A stretch of 64,000 nt of DNA, taken from NCBI GenBank assembly GCA_025531455.1, contig JAMYHL010000038.1:62001-126000 (forward strand), given 5' to 3'. The notes beneath the pieces are model-generated. The model was not told the DNA's origin. It was given only the letters and a program-made list of their open reading frames with translations, and did not search any database. Every line of letters begins with the position of its first letter. Position 1 is the stretch's first letter. Position numbers and translations under genes: made by a program. Shown one piece after another: positions 36,135-46,483 of the stretch. Source of the DNA: Apiotrichum sp. Y4204. Its lineage: Eukaryota > Basidiomycota > Tremellomycetes > Trichosporonales > Trichosporonaceae.

Positions 36135-36857
36135 ATGAGCACAACACGCGACACCGTGCAGGGTACGTCTCCCATCTCATCCCTCCCGCCAGTTCTGACG
36201 CGCAGCAATCCTCGCCCCCATCCCCATCGCGCTCACCGTGCTCGCCTTCGCGCTGGGCTACCAGGCGCGTGGCTACCTCTCTCCGGTCGTCGTGGGCGGG
36301 CAGCGGGGAATATCGACGTCGGCGGCGCAGGCGGCCAAGAAGCGCTCGACGTCGCCCGTCTCCCCTCCAGCTCCGAACGCGACCCTCGGGGGAACCGATA
36401 GCGACTCGGACGCCGAGGACGAGGCGGCCGCGAACCGCGCCGACCTCCGCGCCGTGCGTCCCGGCGGCGACGAAATCAAGCTCGTGCTTGTCGTGAATGA
36501 CTCGCTCAAGATGTCCAAGGGCAAGATTGGCGCCCAGTGCGGACATGCCACGCTTGCATGCTACGAGACGCTCGCGCGCGGAAACCCCAATGTACGTGCC
36601 GGGATTTGATTGTCGCTCACGCCCAGATGATCGCACAGTGGAAGATGTACGGCCAGCCCAAGATTGCGCTCCGTTGCGCCGACACCAAGGAGCTCGAGGA
36701 CCTTGCGCGTCAGGCTCGCGCTCTCAACCTTTGTGCTCGCACCATTCAGGACGCTGGCCGTACCCAGGTCGCTCCGGGGTCCAAGACGGTCCTCGGCGTT
36801 GGACCGGGTCCTGCCCGCCTCATCAACCAGGTCACTGGCAAACTCAAGCTGCTATAA
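36135..36857 (+). CDS. PTH2: Peptidyl-tRNA hydrolase PTH2 (archaeal/eukaryotic type)
   Basis: Releases peptides from peptidyl-tRNA. Exons 36135-36162, 36206-36591, 36627-36857 give 214 aa. A short N-terminal membrane anchor (ILAPIPIALTVLAFALGY) suggests an outer-mitochondrial or ER membrane location, as in human PTRH2. An acidic linker follows. The catalytic domain has KLVLVVNDSLKMSKGKIGAQ, CGHATLACYE, ALRCADTKELEDL, ARTIQDAGRTQV and TVLGVGPGP, the Pth2 signature. Exon 1 is 28 nt. It is convergent with the U2AF gene, 178 bp away. Confidence 0.95.
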
Positions 36858-37035
36858 CACATCTGTTGTCTCATTTATTCATGCTATACTCTACATAGAC
36901 CGGGGTTGCAATGCTGCCGCCAACCGAAGGAATACCGTCGCACGCGGCCAACTAGCCTAGACCCTAACACAGCTCATCATCTCATGCGAATGGGCTCACT
37001 CATACCGCTGCTGTACTGTCGTCCGCGAAAGCCTG

Positions 37036-37926
37036 TTACCACCGTGCCCGACCATCCAGGTTCGCGCGAGCAGCCGATGGTGTCCAGCCAAGGTTGGCAT
37101 CGGGACCAACACCGCCACCGTTCGCTGCTGCCGCCCGCCGTGATAGCCGCTGGCTCGCGAGCAACGACGACACGAGCGACTTTGTCGGGTGGCAAAGGTG
37201 CATAAAGTTGCAGAAGCTGTTGTTAGTAGCTGTACCGTCCTGAAACACGAGCCACTCACCCTTCACGCTTGCACTCTCCGAGCTCGTTCTGTCGGCAGCA
37301 TGCCTCGCGGAAGTCACTGACCGGGGACAGTTCGGCCATCAAGGGCCGCATGCCATACCATCGGTTGTTCAGTTCGTCCACGGCGTGTGCGGCTTCGGCC
37401 TCCCACTCGTACCTCACGTAGACGTTGCCCTCGAGATGGTCGCCAACATTGTCGCACACGTGCATTTCCTGGACGTTACCATATTTGCACAGCTCGCTGT
37501 GGCGTTAGCTTGTTCTTTAGAGAGTGATCATAACAAATACCCACATGAAGAAGTCCTCGTAGAAGCGGTCAAAGTCAGCCTGCAGCTCCTCCTTGGTCAA
37601 TAAGATGCCCTCAGGGGTGTGAGCCGGGTTGTTGTATACGTTCGGGAGCAGTACGGTCTGGGAGAAGCTAGGCTTAATGTGCTTGCTGCAAGTGTCAGTG
37701 GCAACTACGCGGGTTGTAACAGGGTCAGGATGTGCCATCCTCGTCTACTTACCGCGAGCAGCGGTCACCGTGACGGCACGCGCCAATCTTGAGGTAGAAC
37801 GAGCAGTTGACGCGGTCCTGCTCAGTACCACTGTGGGGTTAGCTCCAGAACAGGAACAATCGAGGACGCAGATATTTCCTCTCGTCCTTGGGATACTCAC
37901 TATATGTGGGCCAGATGTGATGCCAT
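37036..37926 (-). CDS. U2AF1: U2 snRNP auxiliary factor small subunit (U2AF35/U2AF23)
   Basis: Recognises the AG of 3' splice sites in the spliceosome. Exons: 37926-37901 (26 nt), 37830-37753, 37685-37545, 37496-37260, 37216-37036, giving 220 aa. Order: MASHLAHIYGTEQDRVNCSF, zinc finger 1 (GACRHGDRCSRKH), an atypical RRM (UHM) including CDNVGDHLEGNVYVRYEW and NNRWYGMRPLMAELSPV, then zinc finger 2 (DFREACCRQNELGEC...GFCNFMHL). The tail is only ~45 aa, rich in Ala/Gly/Leu, and has no RS domain, like Schizosaccharomyces U2AF23. The joined exons match the family without gaps. Confidence 0.95.
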
Positions 37927-38695
37927 TGTGCTAAAGCTGCGTGTAGAAGCTGAGTGCGAGGAGAGAAAACCAACACTGAACACACAGCAAGTGGAGGGCA
38001 GGAAGAGCGAACTGTGGGGAAGACGATGAGTCGATAAGTGTCTCTTTGGATTCTGCTGTGAAGCTGACAGTAGTGTCAATCAATCAGGTGAGGAGGATGG
38101 CGACGATACGGAGCACGCGAAGAGATCGGCGATGAGAAATGCGAAGCGTGATGCTTGCTTGATTGACCGATTGATTGATTGATGCTTTCGACGAAAGGAA
38201 GAAGAGGAGGGATGAGATTGATGAGATGGATCGGAATGTTGTTGCAGAGGAAATAGCCCTCCACTCGAGCAACAGCAACAAGCAGCAGTGTGGTCGTCGA
38301 TCACTGCCCCGTACCAAGTGCCACAAAGGCTGGCTGAGTCAGATCCGACACATATCGCCGCCACCCAGGCTGGCTGTAGGCAGGCAGGCAGGCAGAGCAC
38401 GCAGCCAGCGTCTTCGAGCGCTTTCACCCTGGCTGGTTAGTCTTTTGCTTTCCCACGGTTCCACCCCTCTCCCTGGTCGGGGCGCCGCTCTCCGCCCCTG
38501 GCGACTTGCCACCACACTGCACGCTGCACACGTTGTATGTGGTGACGTTGATGAGTGACCGGCCCGCGCTTTGACACACTCTACTGTACGCAGCACGGCT
38601 TGGCTCAACTCACAGCCTCATCTCCGATCACAACGTTTCTCGACACTATCCAACCTCACCCAACACCTGTTTATCACACACCACACACCTCCATC
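37927..38695. other. Shared upstream region of U2AF small subunit and SEC17
   Basis: 769 bp between divergent starts. It has short simple repeats (TGAT units near 38161-38182; GGCA units near 38379-38394). No gene seen. Confidence 0.5.
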
Positions 38696-39748
38696 ATGGC
38701 ATCACGGGGCGACGAGCTGCTCGCCAAGGCCGAGAAGAAGGCCAACTCTTCCACCGGATGGTTCTCTTCGTCGAGCTCAAAGTGGGAGGACGCCGCCGAT
38801 CTCTTCCAGCAGGTGCGTGCAGCCTCGAGCGCGACCCTACGTCGAATCGGGCTAGATAGCATTAATTGCCACCCGACTTGACAACAATTAACACTCTTCC
38901 AGGCCGGTAACGCATACAAGGTCGACAGCCGCTGGGTCGACTCGGGCAAGGCGTTTGAGCGCGAGGCTGCGTGCCGCCTCAAGGCGGACGAGAAGCACGA
39001 TGCAATGAACGCGTTCCACAACGCCGCCAAAAGCTACAAGAAGCAGGACCCTGCGGGTGAGCGTCGAGCTGTTGCTGATCATTCGACTTTTCTCTGACAA
39101 TCTAGCTGCGGTTAACGCGCTGCACAAGACGATCAAGCTTGTTGTTGAGGGCGGCAACTTCCGTCAGGCTGCCGACCGCGAGAAGGACATTGCGCAGATC
39201 TACGCCGAGGGCGGTTACGACATCCGGCAGGCACGCGATAGCTACATCCGTGCAGGCGACTGGTACAAGCAGGAGGATGCCAATGCGTAGGTATCGTCTC
39301 GAGGTTCACAATATGCGCCTGGCTGACATTCAGCACCGCAAACCAGTGCTACCAGCAGGCGGCTGAGCTGTCCGGTGACCTGGGCGAGTTCCAGCAGGCT
39401 GCGGACCTGTACAGGACCGTCGCCGACTGGTCACTGTCCTCGCCGCTGACCAAGTACTCGGTCAAGGAGTACTGGCTGCGTGCCGTCCTGTGCTCCCTGG
39501 CAATGGGTGACCTTGTGAAGGCGCAGCAAAACCTGGACGAGTTCGCCGTCAAGGACGTGACTTTCCCGTCGACGCGTGAGGCCAAGTTTGCCAAGGAACT
39601 CGTTGATTCGTGTGAGGAGGCAGATGTTGACCGCTACACGGATGCTATCCGCCAGTACGACCAGGTCACCAAGCTCGACAACTGGAAGACCAACGTGCTG
39701 CTCCGGGTCAAGAAGGCTCTCGAGGAGGACGAGAGCACTCTCACGTAG
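38696..39748 (+). CDS. SEC17: Alpha-SNAP vesicle-fusion factor SEC17
   Basis: Adaptor that recruits the NSF/Sec18 ATPase to SNARE complexes for disassembly. Exons 38696-38812, 38903-39056, 39106-39286, 39334-39748 give 288 aa, near the yeast and animal length (~292-295). It is all-helical TPR-like: GDELLAKAEKKA with the hydrophobic membrane loop (GWFSSSSSKWEDAADLF), GNAYKVDSRWVDSGKAFERE, ADREKDIAQIYAEG, NQCYQQAAELSGDLGEFQ, YSVKEYWLRAVLC. The conserved acidic/Leu C-terminus that stimulates NSF is present (VKKALEEDESTLT). Confidence 0.96.
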
Positions 39749-39842
39749 TTGTTATATGCCGCGCCATGTATTTGTACCCGGTAGCCGTGAGGTCGGTGTA
39801 TGGTCCTGAAGTGTGCATGTGGTGGGTCTATGTGGGCTATGT

Positions 39843-40735
39843 TTATGCCTTGGGCTCAGTCGGCTCCTCGGCGGAAGCAGCAGGCTCAGCCTCTGTGGAT
39901 GCGGATGCCGGTGCCGGCTCCTCCTTCACCTCAGCTGCCTCGGCCTTGACCTCCTCCTTAGCCTCCTCCTTCGCCTCAGCCTTCACCTCCTGCTTCACCT
40001 CCTCCTTCGCCTCCTCCTTCGCCTCGGGCTTGGGAGCCTCAAACTCGATACCACCGAGCGCCTTGACGATATCGTTGGCGGTCTTCTCAATCTCGTTCTC
40101 CGGTCCGGCCAGCATGCCCTCCATCTCGACAAGCTCGCCCGCGCCAAAGCCGTAGTCGACATATTCGTGAATGTACGCCTTGGTGCCGACGCCGGCGAAT
40201 CCGTTGCGGCGGAGGTATCGGAGGAGGAGGTCGAGTGTGTCGCGGTGCGCGTCGTACACCTTGATCGCGCGGCGGTGGGTACGGCGACCCCAGTTCTCCT
40301 GCACCTTCTTGTGGACGAAGTGCGACTTGGGAACAGTAACAAGCTCCTGTGTCGTCGGGAGGCGCGCGACGTTTGACGTCGGAATTTTGAGATTCCGCGC
40401 CGCCTGCAGCGTAAACTGCGTGTACAGCTCGAGGTTGGCCGTCTCGTACGAGCGCAGGTGCAGCGTCGCGACGTGGCACCCGTGCTTGGCCTTGAGCGGG
40501 ACGACGGGGTCAAAGTCGAGGAAGCCCGGCGCCTCGATCGCCTTGCTCGAGGTGTCGGCGCCAGCGACGGCGGTCGACATGCGGCTTGGAGACATTAGCA
40601 AAAGGTCACGCTTCGGAGGAGTTTCGTCTTGCGCAGGACTCACGCAACGCCCATGGAGGCGGCGCGCGACGAGGACGCGGTGGCTATGGGCGCAGCGGCA
40701 CGCGCAAATGCGCCGAGAACACGTTTTGATGCCAT
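39843..40735 (-). CDS. RSM10: Mitochondrial ribosomal protein uS10m
   Basis: Small-subunit mitoribosome protein. Exons 40735-40644 and 40584-39843 give 277 aa. The N-terminus is a typical mitochondrial presequence (MASKRVLGAFARAAAP, basic and Ala/Ser-rich). The S10 core follows: HVATLHLRSYETANLELYTQ, ARLPTTQELVTVPKSHFVHKK, WGRRTHRRAIKVYD, LLRYLRRNGFAGVG. Unusually, the C-terminus extends by about 65 residues of alternating Glu/Lys/Ala (units like EAKEEVKQEVKAE) not needed for the S10 fold, probably a long charged helix. It is convergent with SEC17, under 100 bp apart. Confidence 0.93.
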
Positions 40736-41393
40736 GGCGACGCCGGTGCTGGTGGTGAAGAGGTATGGGATGTCGGTACGCGAAGCAAAAGATCGGACTT
40801 GGCCAACTTGCTCGGGATCGAGAGCACCGCCGACTTTTGCAGGATCACGATGCATCCCTTCCGAGATGTTGCATATTATATTGAAGCCTTCCATTTACGC
40901 ACGTGGGTTTGATTCCGAAGCTCTAGGGTGACAGCTCTTGGATACACCGGATAAAACCCCCCAAGTCTCGGAAATTCGGAAGTCCCCGTCGTCTCCGACG
41001 CGAAGCTCGGCACGCTATACGCGCTATACGCGCTATATACAACATGCGCCGTCCCCGTTTGCCACAACTGTTCTTCATTTCTCACACTCAACGGTAGCTC
41101 ACATCATATCGTTGAGAACAACGCAACGCGCTGAGAGTGTCATGGGTAATGAGACACTGACCGACATCGCTTTCAACTACATAATTAGACAGACAAGTGA
41201 CAGACGACTGACGGGCGGGTGTGCCCCTCTGACGTCTCGAGATCCAACGTGATGACAAACAAGGTCTATAGACAAGGCCTGCCAACAAGGTCCCTCGTGA
41301 CAAACCCCTCCCACGATCTCACAACTCACAGACATACTAGACCCAACCTAACCCACAGCTGTTGTCTCCTTACCCTTTCTTTCAACCCCAACC
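40736..41393. other. Shared upstream region of uS10m and the polytopic orphan
   Basis: 658 bp between divergent starts. It includes a short tandem repeat of CGCTATACG at 41012-41036. No gene seen. Confidence 0.5.
41012..41036 (+). repeat. Short tandem repeat of CGCTATACG
   Basis: Two full CGCTATACG units and a third partial copy (CGCTATATA) follow one another in a divergent promoter region. It is possibly a regulatory-site cluster. Confidence 0.6.
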
Positions 41394-42779
41394 ATGCCAG
41401 TCATGCCAGTCCGCTTCCTCCGCGACAAGATCGACAAGCACAAGTCGGCCGTCCCCGTGTCCGTGGCCGTTCCAGGCTCGCCGCCACCGCCGCCGGTCCC
41501 CGCACAGCCCGCGCGCATCTCTGCTCCGCCGCCGTATTCCGAAGAGTCACCTCAAACCGGGTACACCTCCGCAAACTACAGTTTTTGCGCCGCGGCCGAG
41601 CACGCCATGGACGCTGTTGCGCGCGCTGTGGGTGGGGTGAGTTGACGTCCGGGGAGGGCTGACCGCAGCATGACTCGCTCGATGCCAAGGTGCGTTCCGG
41701 TGATGCTGCCAGTTGCCCGCTGTGGCAACTTATGCCAGATCCACACATGTATTCCGGCCCTGTATCTCTTTGTGACCGAGAGCCCGATCAAGGACCTTGC
41801 GCTAACGAACCGCCCATCAAAATTTATGATCATGCTCGGCACCCTTGCCGTGCTGCAGCTGTGCGTTTCATCACATTTATACGCTCTAACGCCAGGATCA
41901 TCGCGCCCGCCATTCTCGACACGGCAGCAACCTCCCTTTGGCTGGCATTCACATGGCACGCCTCGGAGCGCGTACGCCGCACCCCCGCCCCGATGCTGCT
42001 CGCAAACCTCGTCTCCCCGATCCTCCATGTGCTACCATCGTGTCTCGCCCTCCTGGCAAGCTTTGCGCTCTTGGCAGTTCCCAACGGCCGACCCGGGTCG
42101 TCGGGCACGACACTAGTGGAAACGTATGCGAACCCGCACATCAAGCCGCTCGCCGCCCGCGTGCGCGGCCTCCTCAACATGGGTAATGCGCGCGAGCACC
42201 TTCAGCACATGCGCAACACGGACCCAATAGCCCTGGTGAGAGGGCAAATGGTGCCCTTCTCACCCCCACTACTGACGGCAGGCCAAGGGCGCAGCGGCCG
42301 CAATGTTCCTTGCGTGGGTGGGCTACAAATGCCGCTGCCTGACCTGCAGCTCCTCCCTCGTCCTCACCCCGCTCGGCGCACTCGCGTGGCGTCTGACGTG
42401 GCTCCTCCTCGCTCTCCGTACGATACTCGTACTCGATGCGCTCCGGGTCAACTCTCCCCGCGCTGTGTCCTGGGCACACGGAGCGCTCCGCGCGTGGTCC
42501 ACCCGCATGGCGATACACGCCCTCGAAAACCATCTCCCCCTCCTTGGCATCGGGGGCCAGATGCCGCTTGCGCACGCTGTCGCGGCGGTTGGCATGGTCG
42601 CTGTGATTTTCTGGGACGACATTGTCGAGTTGCGCGGCTGTCCCCGCCGAGTCGACCCCCAGCTGATACGGTATGATATCGACGCTGACGCTGTCATCTC
42701 GCAGAATGAGCTGCTCCAGGATCTATCCGCCATGGGGCCTGGCAATCATCTCGAGATGCTGCGCGGCGGTGTGCTGTGA
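41394..42779 (+). CDS. Polytopic membrane protein, unknown function
   Basis: Not recognised. Exons 41394-41636, 41669-41689 (21-nt microexon), 41739-41860, 41896-42235, 42282-42779 give 407 aa. The N-terminal ~80 aa are soluble and Pro-rich (PGSPPPPPVP, then PPPYSEESP, a PPxY motif that could bind WW-domain ubiquitin ligases). About six hydrophobic segments follow, including MIMLGTLAVLQLIIAPAIL, ILHVLPSCLALLASFALLAV, LTWLLLALRTILVLDAL and AHAVAAVGMVAVIFW. Exons 2-4 are open across the introns in one frame, but the spliced version restores a membrane helix and uses good GTGCGT...CTCTAAC...CCAG signals, so I prefer it. Confidence 0.65.
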
Positions 42780-42917
42780 CGTGTGAAAGCTATCATCCTC
42801 GGAACCTCGATTGAGACTCGCATGGCACACTATTTGATTCCAACTCCAAGTACCCTCCACTTCTGATCCATGCCCACACTCATGATGACGTCTATGCATA
42901 CTCGGTATGGCCTACTC

Positions 42918-45037
42918 TTACATACGCTCGATGGGTGTGAGGGAGAGCATCTTCATGGCCGAGTTGAGGACCTGGCGGACGCAAACGAAGAGGAAGAGAC
43001 GGGCGCGGGCCTCGTTGTCCGGGGCGCCGCTGACCTTGATGCTCTCCCACGCCGAGCCGATGAGGTGCGAGAGCTTGAAGCACCAGTTGACGATTGTCGA
43101 CGGCTCCGAGCCCTTGAGCGCAGTCTTGAACGCCTCGGGGTACAGTGCGAGGTGGTACAGCACCTCGTGGATCTTGGGGTCGTCCAGCACCGCAATGTCA
43201 ATCTCGTCGACGCTGTCGGCCACCGGCACGTTCGGGTTCTTGCGCTCCACGGAGCACAGACGCACGTGCGAGTACTGGATAAACGGTCCAAAGTCGCCCT
43301 CAAACGACGTGCAGCGACGGATGTCAAAGTTGTAGTCGTTGATACGCTTGCCGGTCATGTCCTGGATCTTGACAGCCGTAGAACCAATGATCGCCGAGGT
43401 GCCTTCCGGGTCCTCGACCTGCGCGTACTTGACTTCGTTCGAGCGCATCGCCTCGTGCATGACCTCCTTGGCCTCGGCCAGGATATCGTCAAGGAAGACG
43501 ACGGTACCACGACGGGTGGACATGCCGTGGACCATGCCTAATGTCAGTCTGGTTGCCTCGGGCCTGAAACGAGAGCTGAACTACCATGTGTAACAGCTCT
43601 CCCGCTACTCACCAAAGGTAACGTGCTCAAGCTTGCCCGCACACGGCTCGTCCATGAGCTCAAGGGTCTTGAAGCACTGCTTGAAGTGGAGCGCCTGGGC
43701 GGCGGCAGTGACGTAGATGTGCTTGTCGAAGTGGAACATCTCCCACTTGTCATGGGCACCACCAAGATCACGGGTGAGGTAGATGGAGGTACCGTCGGCC
43801 TTGCGGATGATCGCACGGTCCATCTTGTACTTCTTCAGGTCGACGAGGAGTGCGCCGTTGTCCTCGAAGCAGGTGAGGCCCTTCTCCTCGCAGATCCGGA
43901 TCGCACGCTCCATGCTCTCGGGCTTGACCATCGACTCGCCCCAGTAGACGTCAAAGTGGACGTTGAGGGTCGCGTAGGTCTCCTTGAGCTTGTCAATCGA
44001 CAGGTCACGGAAGCGCTTCCACTGCGCAATCGCCTTGGGCTCGCCGTCCTCCATGTCCTTGAACACACGCTTTGCGGCGGCGTGCACGGTCTGTTCCGGG
44101 TCGGTAATCTTGCCCTCCTTGAAGGCAGCCTTCTCGGCGTCGTTGTCCTTGTTGATCTTAACGTAGACATCGAACAGGTGACGGATCGGGTCCGCCTTGA
44201 GCGCCTCCTCGTTTCCGTAGCGGTCGTAACCGATAGACAGGAGACCGTACTGCGTTCCCCAGTCACCGAGGTAGTTCAGACGGGTGACCTTCCAGCCAGC
44301 CGCCTCGTGCATGTTGCAGATGACGGCACCGATAATGGTCGAACGGAGGTGGCCAGCGTGGAACGGCTTGGCAATGTTGGGGGAGGAGAAGTCGACAACG
44401 ACGTGCTTGCCCTCGTCCTCGGTAGTCGAGCCGTACAAGCAGTTCTTCTTGTCCGGGTTGGCTGCCGCGTTCTTTGCCATCTCGTTGATCGTCTTCAGCT
44501 GGTGGTATGCGAACGTCTTCTTGCTACCTGTCAGCAATGAACGGCCAGGACACGCACTTGACGGAGAACATGAGGAACGGTCCCTGGACCTTGAGCTCAG
44601 AGAGCATGGCATCGGGAGTGAACTGGTGTCAGTGATATCTCTCGACGAAAGCAGGGATAAGGGACAGTGATCTAGGCAACAACCCCGACACGAGAAGCTG
44701 CCTTCAAGCCTTCCGCAGCCAATCTTGAGTGGAGTTTCCAAACCACGGTCGCGCACGGGCAACAGTGCCGCCACTATCCCTCCCGCGTCGCGACACTCAC
44801 AGCCTCCTCGACCTTCTTGGCCCACTCGTCCGGCTTTCCCTTCTTGAAGCGGGGGATGGCGAGGGCAAGATCGGCGCCCTTCTTTCCCGAGTCGACGCCG
44901 GCGACAATCTTGGCCGCGTCCTCGTCCCATGCCTTGGCGACGACCTGGGCCACGGCGGTCTTGAACGCGTCGAGCGGCTGCGTCTCGGGCGACATGCCGG
45001 GAAGGGTGGGGAGGGTGGGAAGCGCGTACTGCGACAT
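42918..45037 (-). CDS. Arginyl-tRNA synthetase (cytosolic form start)
   Basis: Class I synthetase charging tRNA-Arg. Exons: 45037-44801, 44622-44558, 44523-43613, 43537-42918, giving 610 aa from the first ATG. The HIGH-type motif is in SSPNIAKPFHAGHLRSTIIG. NYLGDWGTQYG, IIRKADGTSIYLTRDLGG and the KMSKS-equivalent MSTRRGTVVFLDD follow. The DALR anticodon domain ends in SLTPIERM, the standard ArgRS C-terminus. The N-terminal ~80 aa form the add-1 tRNA D-loop domain. The joined exon 2/3 border SVNKKTFAYHQL fixes a 34-nt intron. The frame stays open 48 codons upstream of this ATG (see next entry). It is divergent from the riboside kinase. Confidence 0.96.
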
Positions 45038-45181
45038 TGTGGTGGTGAATGAACGGGGTTTGGGGAATACGATGCGGGTCGGGGTGCTGGTGTAGGTGTG
45101 CCACCGGAGAGAGGGGACCGCAGAGGCTAGAGGGCGGGCGCGGACGGCGCGGAGCGTCTGGAGGGCGAGGCGCGGAATCGT
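45038..45181 (-). other. ATG-less in-frame N-terminal extension of ArgRS, mitochondrial-targeting-like
   Basis: The ArgRS frame continues upstream of its first ATG to a TAA at 45187-45185, with no ATG. The predicted peptide begins (T)IPRLALQTLRAVRARPLA and continues about 30 residues rich in Ser/Thr/Arg/Pro, with many Arg and no Asp or Glu, as in a mitochondrial presequence. A near-cognate ACG at 45181-45179 could start it. No strong 3' splice site bringing in an upstream ATG is visible. Confidence 0.5.
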
Positions 45182-45509
45182 CGATTACGCTCGTTTAAAC
45201 GAGTGTAGCTTTTGTGAAAGTGTAAGAGATGGGAAGAGCCGTGAGATTGACGATCGATAGATCACAGTCGTGGACACGGCACTACGCTTGATAGAGATGG
45301 AGATATGGCAATGATAACAATCAATGTCGAGTACGTCAGTCGACTCGCTTTTTTCATTCACATTTTTCGACAATCTCTAGCGACGAGTAGAGCTGCAGCT
45401 GAGAGAACAAGTCACGTGACTGTCTTTATCAGGCTAAAATCACCCCCCAAGGGCCATCCACACCCCACTCTCAATATAAACATTCTTCGACGTCGGTCCC
45501 ATCCTCGTC
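45182..45509. promoter_or_regulatory. Bidirectional promoter region ArgRS/NRK
   Basis: 328 bp between the ArgRS leader and the NRK start. AATATAAA at 45474-45481 lies about 30 bp before the NRK ATG and is TATA-like. Confidence 0.4.
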
Positions 45510-46382
45510 ATGACATCGCCACTGGCCAACAGCCCTCAGAGCACAATGACAACGCGCCTGATCACTATCGGGATAGGGTACGTTTCCGGCCGCAAATACT
45601 TGCTGACAACAGTGGTGCCTCATGCAGCGGTAAGACGACGCTTGCAAAGCACCTCGCCCGCCTCCTCCCCGGCACGGTGGTGCACCAGGACGACTTTGCG
45701 CCGCCCGCCGCGCGCATCCCTATCCACAGCGTGCACGGCGTTGCGGACTGGGACGACCCGGACACGGCGATTGAGTGGGCGCGCATGCGGGAGTTTATGG
45801 CCCGCCTGCGATCCCGGGGTGTAACGGAGTATACGAGCCGGGACGCGCTGAATGCCGCTGTTAATGCCAAGGTGGACGTGCCCCTTTCGGACGCGACGGA
45901 GGCGCGATGGGAGAAAACCTTTGATCGCATTAGGGAGAAGGATCCGGAGGAACGCCTGGTGTTCGTCCTTGTTGATGGGTTCGTGCTCTTCTACGACCGC
46001 GAGGTGACGGATGCGCTTGATGTGCGCGTCCTTCTTCGTCGGCCGAGGGAGGTCCTCCAGCAGCGGAGGGAGGGGAGGGTGTACGCCCTGCAGAGTGAGT
46101 GGTAGCTGGTCCGGTTCTGGTGCATGTCTGACCCCAGATGAGGAGAACGAGGGAGATACGTGGGAGGACCCGCCAGACTACTTTCCCAACATTGTCTGGC
46201 CCGCATACGTCAAGGCGCACGCGGGTCTGTTCCAGGATGGAAATGTGGAGGGTACGCCCCGTGGTGATTTGGAAGGCGGTGCGGTGCATGTGCTTGATGA
46301 GAGCGATATCAGCGCCCTGGTGGACGAGGTGTGCGGGCTGGTCCTGCGCGCAGTGAACGATGGGGCTGGCGTGAGGTTGTAA
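45510..46382 (+). CDS. NRK1: Nicotinamide riboside kinase
   Basis: Phosphorylates nicotinamide riboside (and nicotinic acid riboside) to the mononucleotide in NAD salvage. Exons 45510-45577, 45613-46094, 46138-46382 give 264 aa (252 from the ATG at 45546). The P-loop is GGASCSGKTTLAKHLARLLP. QDDFAPP matches the NRK substrate-binding QDDF. VFVLVDGFVLFYD corresponds to the human IIEGFLLF strand. RRREGRVY-type lid residues appear as QQRREGRVY, and DPPDYFPNIVWPAYVKAH matches the PPDSPGYFDGHVWPMYLK block of human NRK1. The alternative, uridine kinase, fits less well. Confidence 0.9.
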
Positions 46383-46483
46383 CAAAGTGCCCAACAGTTG
46401 CGATCAGAGGGCAGCGCGGTAGACCCATACACGACATGCATACTGTACAAAATTACAGACCCAATCCAAGTCCCAAGCTTTCT

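Noticed and set aside
41690..42235. Continuous open frame that would avoid two introns in the orphan membrane protein
   Set aside because: The spliced version replaces a Cys/Pro-rich unlikely segment with a membrane helix and uses good donor, branch and acceptor signals.
43605..45104. 499-aa open frame with an ATG upstream of the ArgRS start
   Set aside because: Its first part is in a different frame from the ArgRS N-terminal domain and runs through two introns; only the downstream part is ArgRS.
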